NCBI RefSeq assembly: GCF_000961885.1
Contig: NZ_JZKH01000176.1
Location: 1-5,507 of the forward strand
From: Streptomyces rubellomurinus
Lineage (GTDB): Bacteria > Actinomycetota > Actinomycetes > Streptomycetales > Streptomycetaceae
Reading direction: 5' to 3'
Length of the DNA stretch: 5,507 bases
The first letter of the stretch is position 1. Each line of letters opens with the position of its first letter. The notes under the pieces were generated by a model. That model was given only the letters and a program-made list of their open reading frames with translations. It was not told the DNA's origin and did no database searches. The position numbers and the translations under genes were made by a program. Positions 1 through 5,507 of this stretch are shown piece after piece.

Positions 1-234
1 CAACTGCTCACGATCAGCGGCCGCCACCACACCCCGGTGCTCCAACTGCGCCCGCGTCGTCGCCGCCGAGAACCCCACATCGGCGAGCGACAGCTCCGGT
101 CGCGCCAGCAGATGCGCCCGCAGCCGCTCCGCCTGCGCCCGCACCGCCGCCGCACTGCGACCCGACACCGGCACCGCGACCGCCGGAGCGACCGGAGCCG
201 GCTCGGCCACCGGGGCTTCCTCCGCCGCCGGCGC
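1..234 (-). other. KS-AT linker, 5' portion
   Basis: Residues 461-538 begin with an Ala/Pro/Glu-rich flexible stretch, then continue as the folded linker ([20 protein letters not shown] and [21 protein letters not shown]). The first AT motif (GQG) would be expected a short way past the window edge. Base composition and codon choice here differ from the KS; see findings. Confidence 0.9.
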
Positions 235-1614
235 CTCCTCCAGGATCACGTGCGTGTTCGTCCCGCTGACGCCGAACGAGGACACGGCCGCACGACGCGG
301 CCGCCCGTCCACGACCGGCCACTCCCGCGCCTCGGTCAGCAGCTCCACCCGGCCCGAGGTCCAGTCGATGTGCGGCGAGGGCTCGTCGACGTGCAGCGTT
401 GCGGGCAGCACGCCGTTGCGCATCGCCATCACCATCTTGATGACGCCCGCCACACCGGCGGCCATCGAGGTGTGGCCGATGTTCGACTTGATCGAGCCGA
501 GCCACAGCGGCTCGCCCTCGCGCTCGCGCCCGTACGTCGCGAGCAGTGCGTGCGCCTCGATCGGGTCGCCGAGGGTGGTGCCGGTGCCGTGGCCCTCGAC
601 GGCGTCCACGTCGTCCGCCGACAGCCCGGCGTTGGCGAGCGCCGCCCGGATCACCCGCTCCTGCGACGGGCCGTTCGGGGCCGTGAGGCCGTTGCTCGCG
701 CCGTCCTGGTTGACGGCCGTGCCGCGGATCAGGCCGAGGATGCGGCGGCCGTTGCGCTTGGCGTCGGACAGCCGCTCCAGCACGACCAGGCCGAGGCCGT
801 CCGCGAAGCCGGTGCCGTCCGCCGAGGACGCGTACGCCTTGCAGCGCCCGTCCGGCGACACGGCCTGCTGCTTGCTGAACTCGGCCAGCATGAACGGGCC
901 GGACATCACGGTGACGCCGCCGACCAGGGCCATCGAGCACTCGTTGGCGCGCAGCGCCTGCACGGCCATGTGCAGGGCGACCGAGGAGGAGGAGCAGGCG
1001 GTGTCGACGGACACCGCCGGGCCCTCCAGGCCGAACACGTACGAGATGCGGCCCGAGGACACGCTCGCCGCGCCGCCGGTCAGCTGCAGGCCCTCGATCT
1101 GCGGCAGGCTGCCGGCGGGCATCGCGCAGTAGTCGCTGGTGCCGACGCCGCAGAAGACGCCGGTGTTGCTGCCGCGCAGCGAGGTCGGGTCGATGCCGGC
1201 GTGCTCGAACGCCTCCCAGGAGGCTTCGAGCAGCAGGCGCTGCTGCGGGTCCATGGCCAGGGCCTCGCGGGGCGAGATCCCGAAGAAGTCGGCGTCGAAC
1301 TCGCCGACGTCCTCCAGGAAGCCGCCGCCGCTGGTGGACACGGTGCCGGGGCGGCTCATGGTCGGGTCGTAGATCCGCTCGACGTCCCAACCGCGGTCGG
1401 TGGGCAGGCCGGTGACGGCGTCACGGCCGGCGGCCACGAGCTCCCACAGCTGCTCGGGGGTGGTGACCCCGCCCGGGTAGCGGCAGCTCATGCCGACGAT
1501 CGCCAGCGGTTCGCTGGCCTGGGCGAGGATCTGCTTGTTCAGCTGGCGGAGCCGGTCGGTCTCCTTGAGGGACTTCCTCAGCGCTTCTATGAGCTGGTTC
1601 TGATCGGTGGCCAT
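1..1614 (-). CDS. Modular type I polyketide synthase, N-terminal part (docking-KS-linker), 3' end outside window
   Basis: The frame starts at the ATG at 1614-1612 and stays open for 538 codons to the window edge. Domain order: N-terminal docking helix 1-33, ketosynthase 34-460, KS-AT linker 461-538. The KS takes the growing chain from the upstream ACP onto its active-site Cys and condenses it with the extender on its own module's ACP. The triad is complete: Cys207 in DTACSSSS, His342 in GHGTGT and His381 in NIGHT. A Cys rather than Gln at the active site, the N-terminal docking helix and the position after another PKS gene make it an extension module, not a loading module. The start is supported by the ribosome-binding site and by the docking helix. 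AT, any reducing domains and ACP lie beyond position 1, so the extender and reduction level are unknown. Rare Streptomyces codons ATA (Ile9) and AGG (Arg13) occur near the start. Confidence 0.97.
   Translation of the reverse strand, partial: MATDQNQLIEALRKSLKETDRLRQLNKQILAQASEPLAIVGMSCRYPGGVTTPEQLWELVAAGRDAVTGLPTDRGWDVERIYDPTMSRPGTVSTSGGGFLEDVGEFDADFFGISPREALAMDPQQRLLLEASWEAFEHAGIDPTSLRGSNTGVFCGVGTSDYCAMPAGSLPQIEGLQLTGGAASVSSGRISYVFGLEGPAVSVDTACSSSSVALHMAVQALRANECSMALVGGVTVMSGPFMLAEFSKQQAVSPDGRCKAYASSADGTGFADGLGLVVLERLSDAKRNGRRILGLIRGTAVNQDGASNGLTAPNGPSQERVIRAALANAGLSADDVDAVEGHGTGTTLGDPIEAHALLATYGREREGEPLWLGSIKSNIGHTSMAAGVAGVIKMVMAMRNGVLPATLHVDEPSPHIDWTSGRVELLTEAREWPVVDGRPRRAAVSSFGVSGTNTHVILEEAPAAEEAPVAEPAPVAPAVAVPVSGRSAAAVRAQAERLRAHLLARPELSLADVGFSAATTRAQLEHRGVVAAADREQL
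235..1515 (-). other. Ketosynthase (KS) domain, catalytic triad intact, unusual fingerprint
   Basis: This thiolase-fold condensing domain covers residues 34-460, the normal length, from [15 protein letters not shown] to [18 protein letters not shown]. Catalytic residues are Cys207 (codon 994-996), His342 (589-591) and His381 (472-474), at the usual spacings of 135 and 39. Several positions near the active site differ from the commonest cis-AT KS pattern: CSSSS where CSSSL is usual, TGGAAS where TGN[ST]xS is usual, GHTSMAAG where GHTQAAAG or similar is usual, GFADGLG where GW[AG]EGVG is usual, and [12 protein letters not shown] at 152-163. None of these removes a catalytic residue, so the domain should be active. 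Confidence 0.96.
1516..1614 (-). other. N-terminal docking domain (coiled coil)
   Basis: Residues 1-33 are a short charged helix with a heptad-like pattern of Leu and Ile ([20 protein letters not shown]) running straight into the KS start EPLAIVGM. This is the standard PKS N-terminal docking coiled coil that receives the C-terminal docking helix of the preceding subunit. Basic residues (Arg13, Lys14, Lys17, Arg21, Arg23) are candidates for salt bridges with the acidic tail of the upstream protein; I did not model the pairing. Confidence 0.9.
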
Positions 1615-1667
1615 TCTCTATTCCTTCGTCTCCGAGCTCATTGCGGCGAGGGCGTGGTCGGCCGGGT
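1615..1667 (-). other. 53-bp intergenic gap between the two PKS genes
   Basis: Between the TGA stop of the upstream gene and the ATG of the downstream gene I see only the ribosome-binding site. There is no GC-rich hairpin followed by a T run, and no convincing -10/-35 pair. The genes point the same way and probably share one transcript. Confidence 0.8.
1622..1627 (-). promoter_or_regulatory. Ribosome-binding site of the downstream PKS gene
   Basis: The coding strand reads GAAGGA, then seven bases, then ATG at 1614-1612. This purine-rich match to the anti-Shine-Dalgarno sequence at normal spacing fixes the start codon. The resulting protein begins with the expected docking helix. Confidence 0.85.
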
Positions 1668-4600
1668 TCACCCGAGGTCCTCCTGCGCCATCCGGATCAG
1701 GGCTTCCGCATCCATCTCGTCGATCGACGCGCCGCCGACCTCCTCGGTTGCCGTTTCGGGCGTCCCACTGTCCGCCAGTTCCCGCAGGGTGCCCAGGAGT
1801 CCGGCCATCCGCAGTCGGTCGATCGGGATCGACGCTAGCAGCGCGCGGATCTCCTCCTCCTCGGACTTCGGGCGGGCCGCCGCGTCGGGGACGATCTCCG
1901 GCAGGAGGTGGCGGGCGATGGCCGCCGGCGACGGGTGGTCGAACACGACGGTGGCGGCCAGTCGGACGCCGGTGGCCTGGGTGAGCCGGTTGCGCAGTTC
2001 GACGGCGCTCAGCGAGTCGAAGCCGAGGTCCTTGAACGCGCGCTCCGGGTCGATCGAGGCGGCCGAGGCGTGGCCGAGGACGGCCGCGACCTGCGCCTGG
2101 ACGACCTCCAGGACGATCCGCTCGCGCTCCGCCTCCGGCACAGCCCCGAGCCGCTGGGCGAGCACGCCCGCCCCGGCGTCGGCCGCCCGGGCCGGCAGCC
2201 GGACCAGGCCGCGCAGCAGCGGCGGCAGCAGGCCCGCCCGGGCCTGCTGCCGCAGCACGGCGGCGTCCAGCAGGACGGGCGCCACCACGGCGGCGTCCAC
2301 CTCCAGCGACCGGTCGAACAGGGCCGGGCCGGTCTCCGGGGTCAGCGCGCTGACGCCCATCCGGCCGAGCCGGGCCAGCTCCGCCTCGCCCAGCTGGGCG
2401 GCCATGCCGGCCGTTTCGGACCACAGGCCCCAGGCGAGCGAGGTCGCGGGCAGGCCGGCGGCCCGGCGGGACGCGGCCAGCGCGTCCAGGGCCGCGTTCG
2501 CCGCCGCGTAGTTGCCCTGGCCGGGGCTGCCCATCAGGGCGGCGACGGAGGAGAACAGCACGAACGCCGAAAGGTCCGTCCCGGCGGTCAACTCGTGCAG
2601 GTGCCAGGCTGCTTCGAGCTTCGGGCGCAGCACGCGCGCGACCTGCTCGGGCGACAGCGACTCGACCGTGCCGTCGTCCAGCACGCCGGCCGCGTGCACG
2701 ACGGCGGTCAGCGGCTTCGCCGACCCGCCGATCGCGGCGGCCAGTTGCGCGCGGTCCGCGACGTCGCAGGCGACGACCTGCGCGGTGGCGCCCAACTCGG
2801 CCAGCTCGGCGACCAGTTCGGCGGCGCCCGGGGCCTGCGGGCCGCTGCGGCTGAGCAGCAGCAGGTCGCGCACGCCGTGCGCGGCCGCCAGGTGCCGGGC
2901 GAAGACCGCGCCGAGGCCGCCCGTACCGCCGGTGACCAGGACGGTCCCGTCCGCGCCCAGCGGGGCCGGGACGGTCAGCACGACCTTGCCGACGTTGCGG
3001 CCCTCGCGCAGGTGGCGCAGCGCCTCGCGGCCCTGCCGGACGTCCCAGGTGCGGACGGGCGCGAACCGCAGCACGCCCTGCTCGAACAGGGCGACGATCT
3101 CGGCCAGCAGCTCGGCCAGGCGCTGCGGCCCGGCCTCCCACAGGTCGAACGCGCGGTAGGCGACGCCCGGCCGGGCGGCCGCGACGGCGTCCGCGTCGCG
3201 GATGTCGGCCTTGCCCATCTCCACGAACCGGCCGCCGCGCGGCAGCAGGTCCAGCGAGGCGTCGACGAACTCGCCGGTGAGCGAGTTCAGCACGACGTCC
3301 ACCCCGGCGGCGCCGGTGGCCGCCAGCAGGGCGTCCCGGAAGCCCGGGTCGCGGGAGTCGGCGATGCGGTCGGCCGCGATGCCCTCGGCCCGCAGCCCGT
3401 CCCACTTGGCGCGGCTCGCCGTGACGAACACCTCCGCGCCGAGGTGCCGGGCGAGCTGCACGGCGGCCGTGCCGACCCCGCCGGCAGCGGCGTGCACCAG
3501 CACCCGCTCGCCCGCGCGCAGCCCGGCCAGGTCCACCAGGCCGTAGTAGGCGGTCGCGTACGCCACCGGGACGGAGGCCGCCTCGGTGAACGACCAGCCG
3601 TCCGGGATCCGGGCGAGCAGCGCCCGGTCGGCGACGGCCACCGGGCCGAAGGAGCCGCCCACGATCCCGAACACCCGGTCGCCGGGGGCCAGGTCGGTGA
3701 CGTCGGTGCCGACCTCCAGCACCGTGCCCGCCGCCTCGGCGCCCAGCGGGACGTCGTCGGGGTACACGCCGAGGGCGATCAGCACGTCGCGGAAGTTCAC
3801 CCCGGCGGCGCGGACGGCGATCCGCACCTCGCCGGCCGCGAGCGGGCGGCGGGCGGTCGACGGGGTGACCTCCACGCCGTCCAGGGAGCCCTTGCGGGTG
3901 ACGGACAGGTGCCACGGCTCGTCGGCGGCCGGGGCGGGCGCGGCGGTCAGGCGCGGGGCGAGCACGCGCTCGCCGCGCACGGCGACCTGCGGCTCGTCGG
4001 CGTCGAGCAGCGCGCCCCAGTCGGGCGCCTCGCCGTCCGCCTCGCCGTCCGTCTCGTCCAGGTCGACCAGCAGGAACCGGCCCGGGTGCTCGGACTGCGC
4101 GCTGCGCAGCAGGCCCCAGAGCGCGGCCTGGGCGGTGTCCGCCGCCCCGCCGTCCACGGCCACCGCGTTCCGGGTCACCAGGGCCAGCCGGACCTCGGCC
4201 GTCCAGTCGGCGGCCAGCCACCGCTGCACCAGGGCCAGCGCCCCGACGACGGCCTCGCGGGCCGCCTCCGCGCCCCGGGCGGCGACGGACGCGACGACCA
4301 GCCGCGGCTTCGGGGCGCCCTCGGCGAGCGCCTTCTCCAGCGCGGCCAGGTCGGCGAACGGCTCGCCGTCGACGCCCGCGCCGCCCAGCACCGCCGGGCG
4401 GACGGGCTGCGCCGCGCCGAGCGCCACCGGGGACCAGTCCAGCCGGTAGACGGACTGCCCGCCGCCGTTGCGCAGCCGCTCCAGCTGGGCCGCGTCGACC
4501 GGGCGCATGTCCAGCCGCTCCAGGCTCAGCACCGGCTCACCCTGCTCGGACACCACGTCCAGCCCGAAGGCGGCCTCGTCCACCCGGCGCATCCGGATCC

Positions 4601-5507
4601 GCACCCGGGACAGGCCGCGCGGCGCGATCCGCACCCCGGACCAGGAGAACGGCAGGAACGCCTGGTCGTTGGGCCCGTCCGAGAGCAGGCCGGCGTGCAG
4701 GGAGGCGTCGAACAGCGCGGGGTGGATGCCGAAGCCGTCGCCGCCGGTGTCGCCCGGCAGGGCCACCTCGGCGTACACCGCCTCGCCGACGCGCCAGGCC
4801 GTCCGGACGCCCTGGAACACCGGGCCGTAGTCGAAGCCGAGGTCGGCCATGCCCGCGTACAGCGCGGCGCCGGTCAGCTCCGTGCCGCCGGCGGGCGGCC
4901 ACTCGGTCGGCAGCCACACCGCCGGGGCGGCGCTCTCGGCGGCCAGCCAGCCGCGCGCGTGGCACACCGGCTCGACGGCCTCCTCGGCCGCCGCCTCCGG
5001 GCGGGCGAACACCGCCACCTCGCGGCGGCCGTCCTCGCCCACCGTGCCCACGGTGACCCGCAGTTGGGCGGCGGCGCCCTCCTCCAGCAGCAGCGGCGAC
5101 TCCATCACCAGCTCGTCCACCACCGGCACACCCACCCGGCGACCGGCCGCCGCGACCAGCTCCACCCAGGCCGTACCGGGGACGATCACGTGGCCGAGCA
5201 CGACGTGGTCGGCCACCCACGGCTGGGCGCCTGCGGTGAGGCGGCCGGTGAACAGCCACTCGTCGCGGTCACCGACCTGGGCGGCGGCGGCGAGCACCGG
5301 GTGCTCGATCCGGTCCAGGCCGGCGGCCGTGACGTCCCCGGCGCCCGCACCCGGGGTCAGCCAGAAGCGCTCGCGCTGGAAGGCGTAGGTGGGCAGGTCG
5401 ACGACCTGGGCGCCGGTGCCCGCGTAGAAGGCGGTCCAGTCGACGGCGGTGCCGGCGGTGTGGGCCTGGCCCACGAAGGCGGCGAAGGTCTCGCGGTCGT
5501 CCTGCTT
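1668..5507 (-). CDS. Modular type I polyketide synthase, C-terminal part (DH-ER-KR-ACP-docking), 5' end outside window
   Basis: The visible 1279 residues form the reducing half of a PKS extension module. After the AT loads an extender unit and the KS condenses it, KR reduces the beta-ketone, DH removes water and ER saturates the double bond, all on the ACP-bound chain in the cytosol. Domain order, numbering from the window edge: post-AT linker 1-50, DH about 68-339, KR structural half about 352-519, ER about 532-847, KR catalytic half about 853-1033, ACP about 1128-1203, docking region about 1214-1279, then a TGA stop. All checked active-site motifs are present. The frame is open to the window edge. 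An in-frame GTG at 5474 is not the start, because post-AT linker sequence continues upstream of it. A full module of this type exceeds 2000 residues, so KS and AT lie beyond 5507; whether further modules precede them is unknown. No TTA codon was noticed. The product and extender unit cannot be read from this window. Confidence 0.97.
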   Translation of the reverse strand, partial: KQDDRETFAAFVGQAHTAGTAVDWTAFYAGTGAQVVDLPTYAFQRERFWLTPGAGAGDVTAAGLDRIEHPVLAAAAQVGDRDEWLFTGRLTAGAQPWVADHVVLGHVIVPGTAWVELVAAAGRRVGVPVVDELVMESPLLLEEGAAAQLRVTVGTVGEDGRREVAVFARPEAAAEEAVEPVCHARGWLAAESAAPAVWLPTEWPPAGGTELTGAALYAGMADLGFDYGPVFQGVRTAWRVGEAVYAEVALPGDTGGDGFGIHPALFDASLHAGLLSDGPNDQAFLPFSWSGVRIAPRGLSRVRIRMRRVDEAAFGLDVVSEQGEPVLSLERLDMRPVDAAQLERLRNGGGQSVYRLDWSPVALGAAQPVRPAVLGGAGVDGEPFADLAALEKALAEGAPKPRLVVASVAARGAEAAREAVVGALALVQRWLAADWTAEVRLALVTRNAVAVDGGAADTAQAALWGLLRSAQSEHPGRFLLVDLDETDGEADGEAPDWGALLDADEPQVAVRGERVLAPRLTAAPAPAADEPWHLSVTRKGSLDGVEVTPSTARRPLAAGEVRIAVRAAGVNFRDVLIALGVYPDDVPLGAEAAGTVLEVGTDVTDLAPGDRVFGIVGGSFGPVAVADRALLARIPDGWSFTEAASVPVAYATAYYGLVDLAGLRAGERVLVHAAAGGVGTAAVQLARHLGAEVFVTASRAKWDGLRAEGIAADRIADSRDPGFRDALLAATGAAGVDVVLNSLTGEFVDASLDLLPRGGRFVEMGKADIRDADAVAAARPGVAYRAFDLWEAGPQRLAELLAEIVALFEQGVLRFAPVRTWDVRQGREALRHLREGRNVGKVVLTVPAPLGADGTVLVTGGTGGLGAVFARHLAAAHGVRDLLLLSRSGPQAPGAAELVAELAELGATAQVVACDVADRAQLAAAIGGSAKPLTAVVHAAGVLDDGTVESLSPEQVARVLRPKLEAAWHLHELTAGTDLSAFVLFSSVAALMGSPGQGNYAAANAALDALAASRRAAGLPATSLAWGLWSETAGMAAQLGEAELARLGRMGVSALTPETGPALFDRSLEVDAAVVAPVLLDAAVLRQQARAGLLPPLLRGLVRLPARAADAGAGVLAQRLGAVPEAERERIVLEVVQAQVAAVLGHASAASIDPERAFKDLGFDSLSAVELRNRLTQATGVRLAATVVFDHPSPAAIARHLLPEIVPDAAARPKSEEEEIRALLASIPIDRLRMAGLLGTLRELADSGTPETATEEVGGASIDEMDAEALIRMAQEDLG
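1671..1868 (-). other. C-terminal docking domain (class 1a-like)
   Basis: The last about 66 residues follow the ACP. They contain an amphipathic helical pair with the recognisable core IRALLASIPIDRLRMAGLL, which dimerises in class 1a docking domains. A variable spacer follows, then a short acidic docking helix, IDEMDAEALIRMAQEDLG, at the very C-terminus. Family knowledge says this last helix binds the coiled coil at the N-terminus of the next PKS subunit. The next gene begins with just such a coiled coil, which supports a direct hand-off. Confidence 0.88.
1899..2126 (-). other. Acyl carrier protein (ACP) domain
   Basis: This is a four-helix carrier domain. The phosphopantetheine attachment serine is Ser1165 within DLGFDSLSAVELRNRL (codon 2013-2015); GFDSL is the canonical form. 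Downstream, VVFDHPSPAAIARHLL is the usual helix III-IV end. It is a single ACP, with no tandem copy and no thioesterase after it, so the chain is handed to another protein rather than released here. Confidence 0.96.
2409..2951 (-). other. Ketoreductase catalytic domain, B-type (B1-like)
   Basis: This SDR-fold KR uses NADPH to reduce the beta-ketone. It shows the cofactor motif TGGTGGLG (residues 859-866) and a catalytic set at the expected spacing: Lys963, Ser987, Tyr1000 (codon 2508-2510) and Asn1004. The LDD motif at 943-945 (2673-2681) marks a B-type KR, which gives the 3R (D) hydroxyl. The residue two after the catalytic Tyr is Ala rather than Pro, which fits B1 (no epimerisation of the alpha carbon) rather than B2. 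Stereochemistry is inferred from published motif rules. Confidence 0.95.
2967..3914 (-). other. Enoylreductase (ER) domain, MDR family, intact
   Basis: This medium-chain dehydrogenase-type ER uses NADPH to reduce the alpha,beta-enoyl-ACP. The substrate-side motif GVNFRDVLIALGVY is followed by PLGAEAAG, and the nucleotide-binding motif HAAAGGVGTAAVQLA lies at residues 672-686. A Lys in the ASRAKW stretch (residue 701) is the residue usually discussed as a proton donor. Tyr582 (codon 3762-3764) sits in the ALGxY motif; in this family a Tyr at the diagnostic position correlates with 2S methyl branches when a methylmalonyl unit was used. My assignment of Tyr582 to that position rests on motif recall, not an alignment. 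Confidence 0.95.
3951..4454 (-). other. Ketoreductase structural subdomain (KRs)
   Basis: Residues about 352-519 begin with YRLDWSPV, the usual opening of the non-catalytic, degenerate Rossmann half of a PKS KR. It contains ALWGLLRSAQSEHPGRF (residues 461-477), typical of this subdomain. In fully reducing modules the ER is inserted between this half and the catalytic half, as seen here. A loop near residues 486-493 carries a short tandem duplication, listed separately. Confidence 0.88.
4027..4050. repeat. 12-bp tandem repeat, two perfect copies, inside the KR structural subdomain
   Basis: The plus-strand unit gcctcgccgtcc occurs at 4027-4038 and again at 4039-4050, with a decayed third copy (gtctcgtcc) following. 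In the reading frame it encodes a repeated acidic Asp-Gly-Glu-Ala pattern in a surface loop. The length is a multiple of three, so the frame is kept. It is probably replication slippage in a tolerant loop. Confidence 0.85.
4491..5306 (-). other. Dehydratase (DH) domain, motifs intact
   Basis: The double-hotdog DH removes water from the beta-hydroxyacyl-ACP. The first catalytic motif HxxxGxxxxP is present (HVVLGHVIVP), with catalytic His at residue 101 (codon 5205-5207). The second catalytic acid is in HPALFDASLH, with Asp at residue 267 (codon 4707-4709). The supporting motifs YGPVFQG (227-233) and LPFSW (285-289) are also present. No inactivating change was seen, so the domain is predicted active. 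With a B-type KR in the same module, family knowledge predicts a trans double bond as the intermediate for the ER. Confidence 0.95.
5358..5507 (-). other. Post-AT linker (end of AT region)
   Basis: Residues 1-50 of the visible protein end in the conserved post-AT stretch DLPTYAFQRERFWL (residues 37-50), which wraps back onto the KS-AT linker in PKS modules. It shows that an AT lies immediately upstream, outside the window. The diagnostic AT residues for malonyl versus methylmalonyl are not visible. Confidence 0.9.

Noticed and set aside
14..1390. Minus-strand open frame overlapping the KS in another frame
   Set aside because: It is Arg/Gly-rich shadow sequence. The frame starting at 1614 encodes a full KS with its catalytic triad over the same DNA.
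1618..1641. Seven-codon mini-ORF in the intergenic gap (ATG at 1641-1639, stop TAG at 1620-1618), a possible leader peptide
   Set aside because: No ribosome-binding site precedes its ATG, and its own codons include the ribosome-binding site of the next gene. It is short enough to arise by chance.
1615..1667. Terminator or promoter between the two genes
   Set aside because: No stem-loop with a T run and no convincing -10/-35 boxes are visible in only 53 bp. Co-transcription explains the layout better.
37..2511. Long open frame on the plus strand (824 codons), antisense to both PKS genes
   Set aside because: Its translation is low-complexity Arg/Ala/Gly/Pro-rich with no recognisable domain, and it spans the stop and start of two clear PKS genes. 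High third-position GC leaves antisense frames free of stop codons.
1618..4221. Long minus-strand open frame overlapping DH-ER-KR in another frame
   Set aside because: Its composition is repetitive Arg/Gly/Pro with no family motifs, and the real PKS frame covers the same bases.
2409..5306. Possible inactive reductive domain (a common exception in PKS modules)
   Set aside because: The DH His/Asp, the ER nucleotide-binding motif and the KR Lys/Ser/Tyr/Asn with its glycine-rich loop are all present at normal spacing.
5472..5474. In-frame GTG as the start of the upstream gene
   Set aside because: The frame continues open to the window edge, and the sequence on both sides of the GTG is post-AT linker, so this is an internal valine.

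Overview
The window is a stretch of a modular (type I, cis-AT) polyketide synthase locus read entirely from the minus strand. The very high GC content, the strong G/C bias at third codon positions and the assembly-line PKS architecture point to an actinomycete, most likely Streptomyces or a close relative. I cannot name the species or the final product.

Right part (1668-5507, minus strand): the 3' portion of a PKS gene whose start lies beyond position 5507. In translation order it carries the end of a post-AT linker, a dehydratase (DH), the structural half of a ketoreductase, an enoylreductase (ER), the catalytic ketoreductase (KR), an acyl carrier protein (ACP) and a C-terminal docking domain. 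Every catalytic motif I can check is intact. This is therefore the back end of a fully reducing module, which turns a beta-keto group into a methylene. Its KS and AT domains, and so its extender unit, lie outside the window.

Middle (1615-1667): a 53-bp gap with a good ribosome-binding site and no visible promoter or terminator. The two PKS genes are almost certainly co-transcribed.

Left part (1-1614, minus strand): the 5' portion of the next PKS gene. It has an N-terminal coiled-coil docking helix, a complete KS with an intact Cys-His-His triad, and the KS-AT linker; the window ends just before the AT. The two proteins should dock tail to head, so that the ACP of the first passes a chain saturated at C2-C3 to the KS of the second.

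The long open frames on the plus strand, and in the other minus-strand frames, are GC-bias shadows. I see no RNA gene, mobile element, CRISPR array or non-PKS gene. I found no new kind of system. The points worth a second look are a sharp change in strand skew and codon choice at the KS/linker boundary, and an unusual set of residues in the KS.
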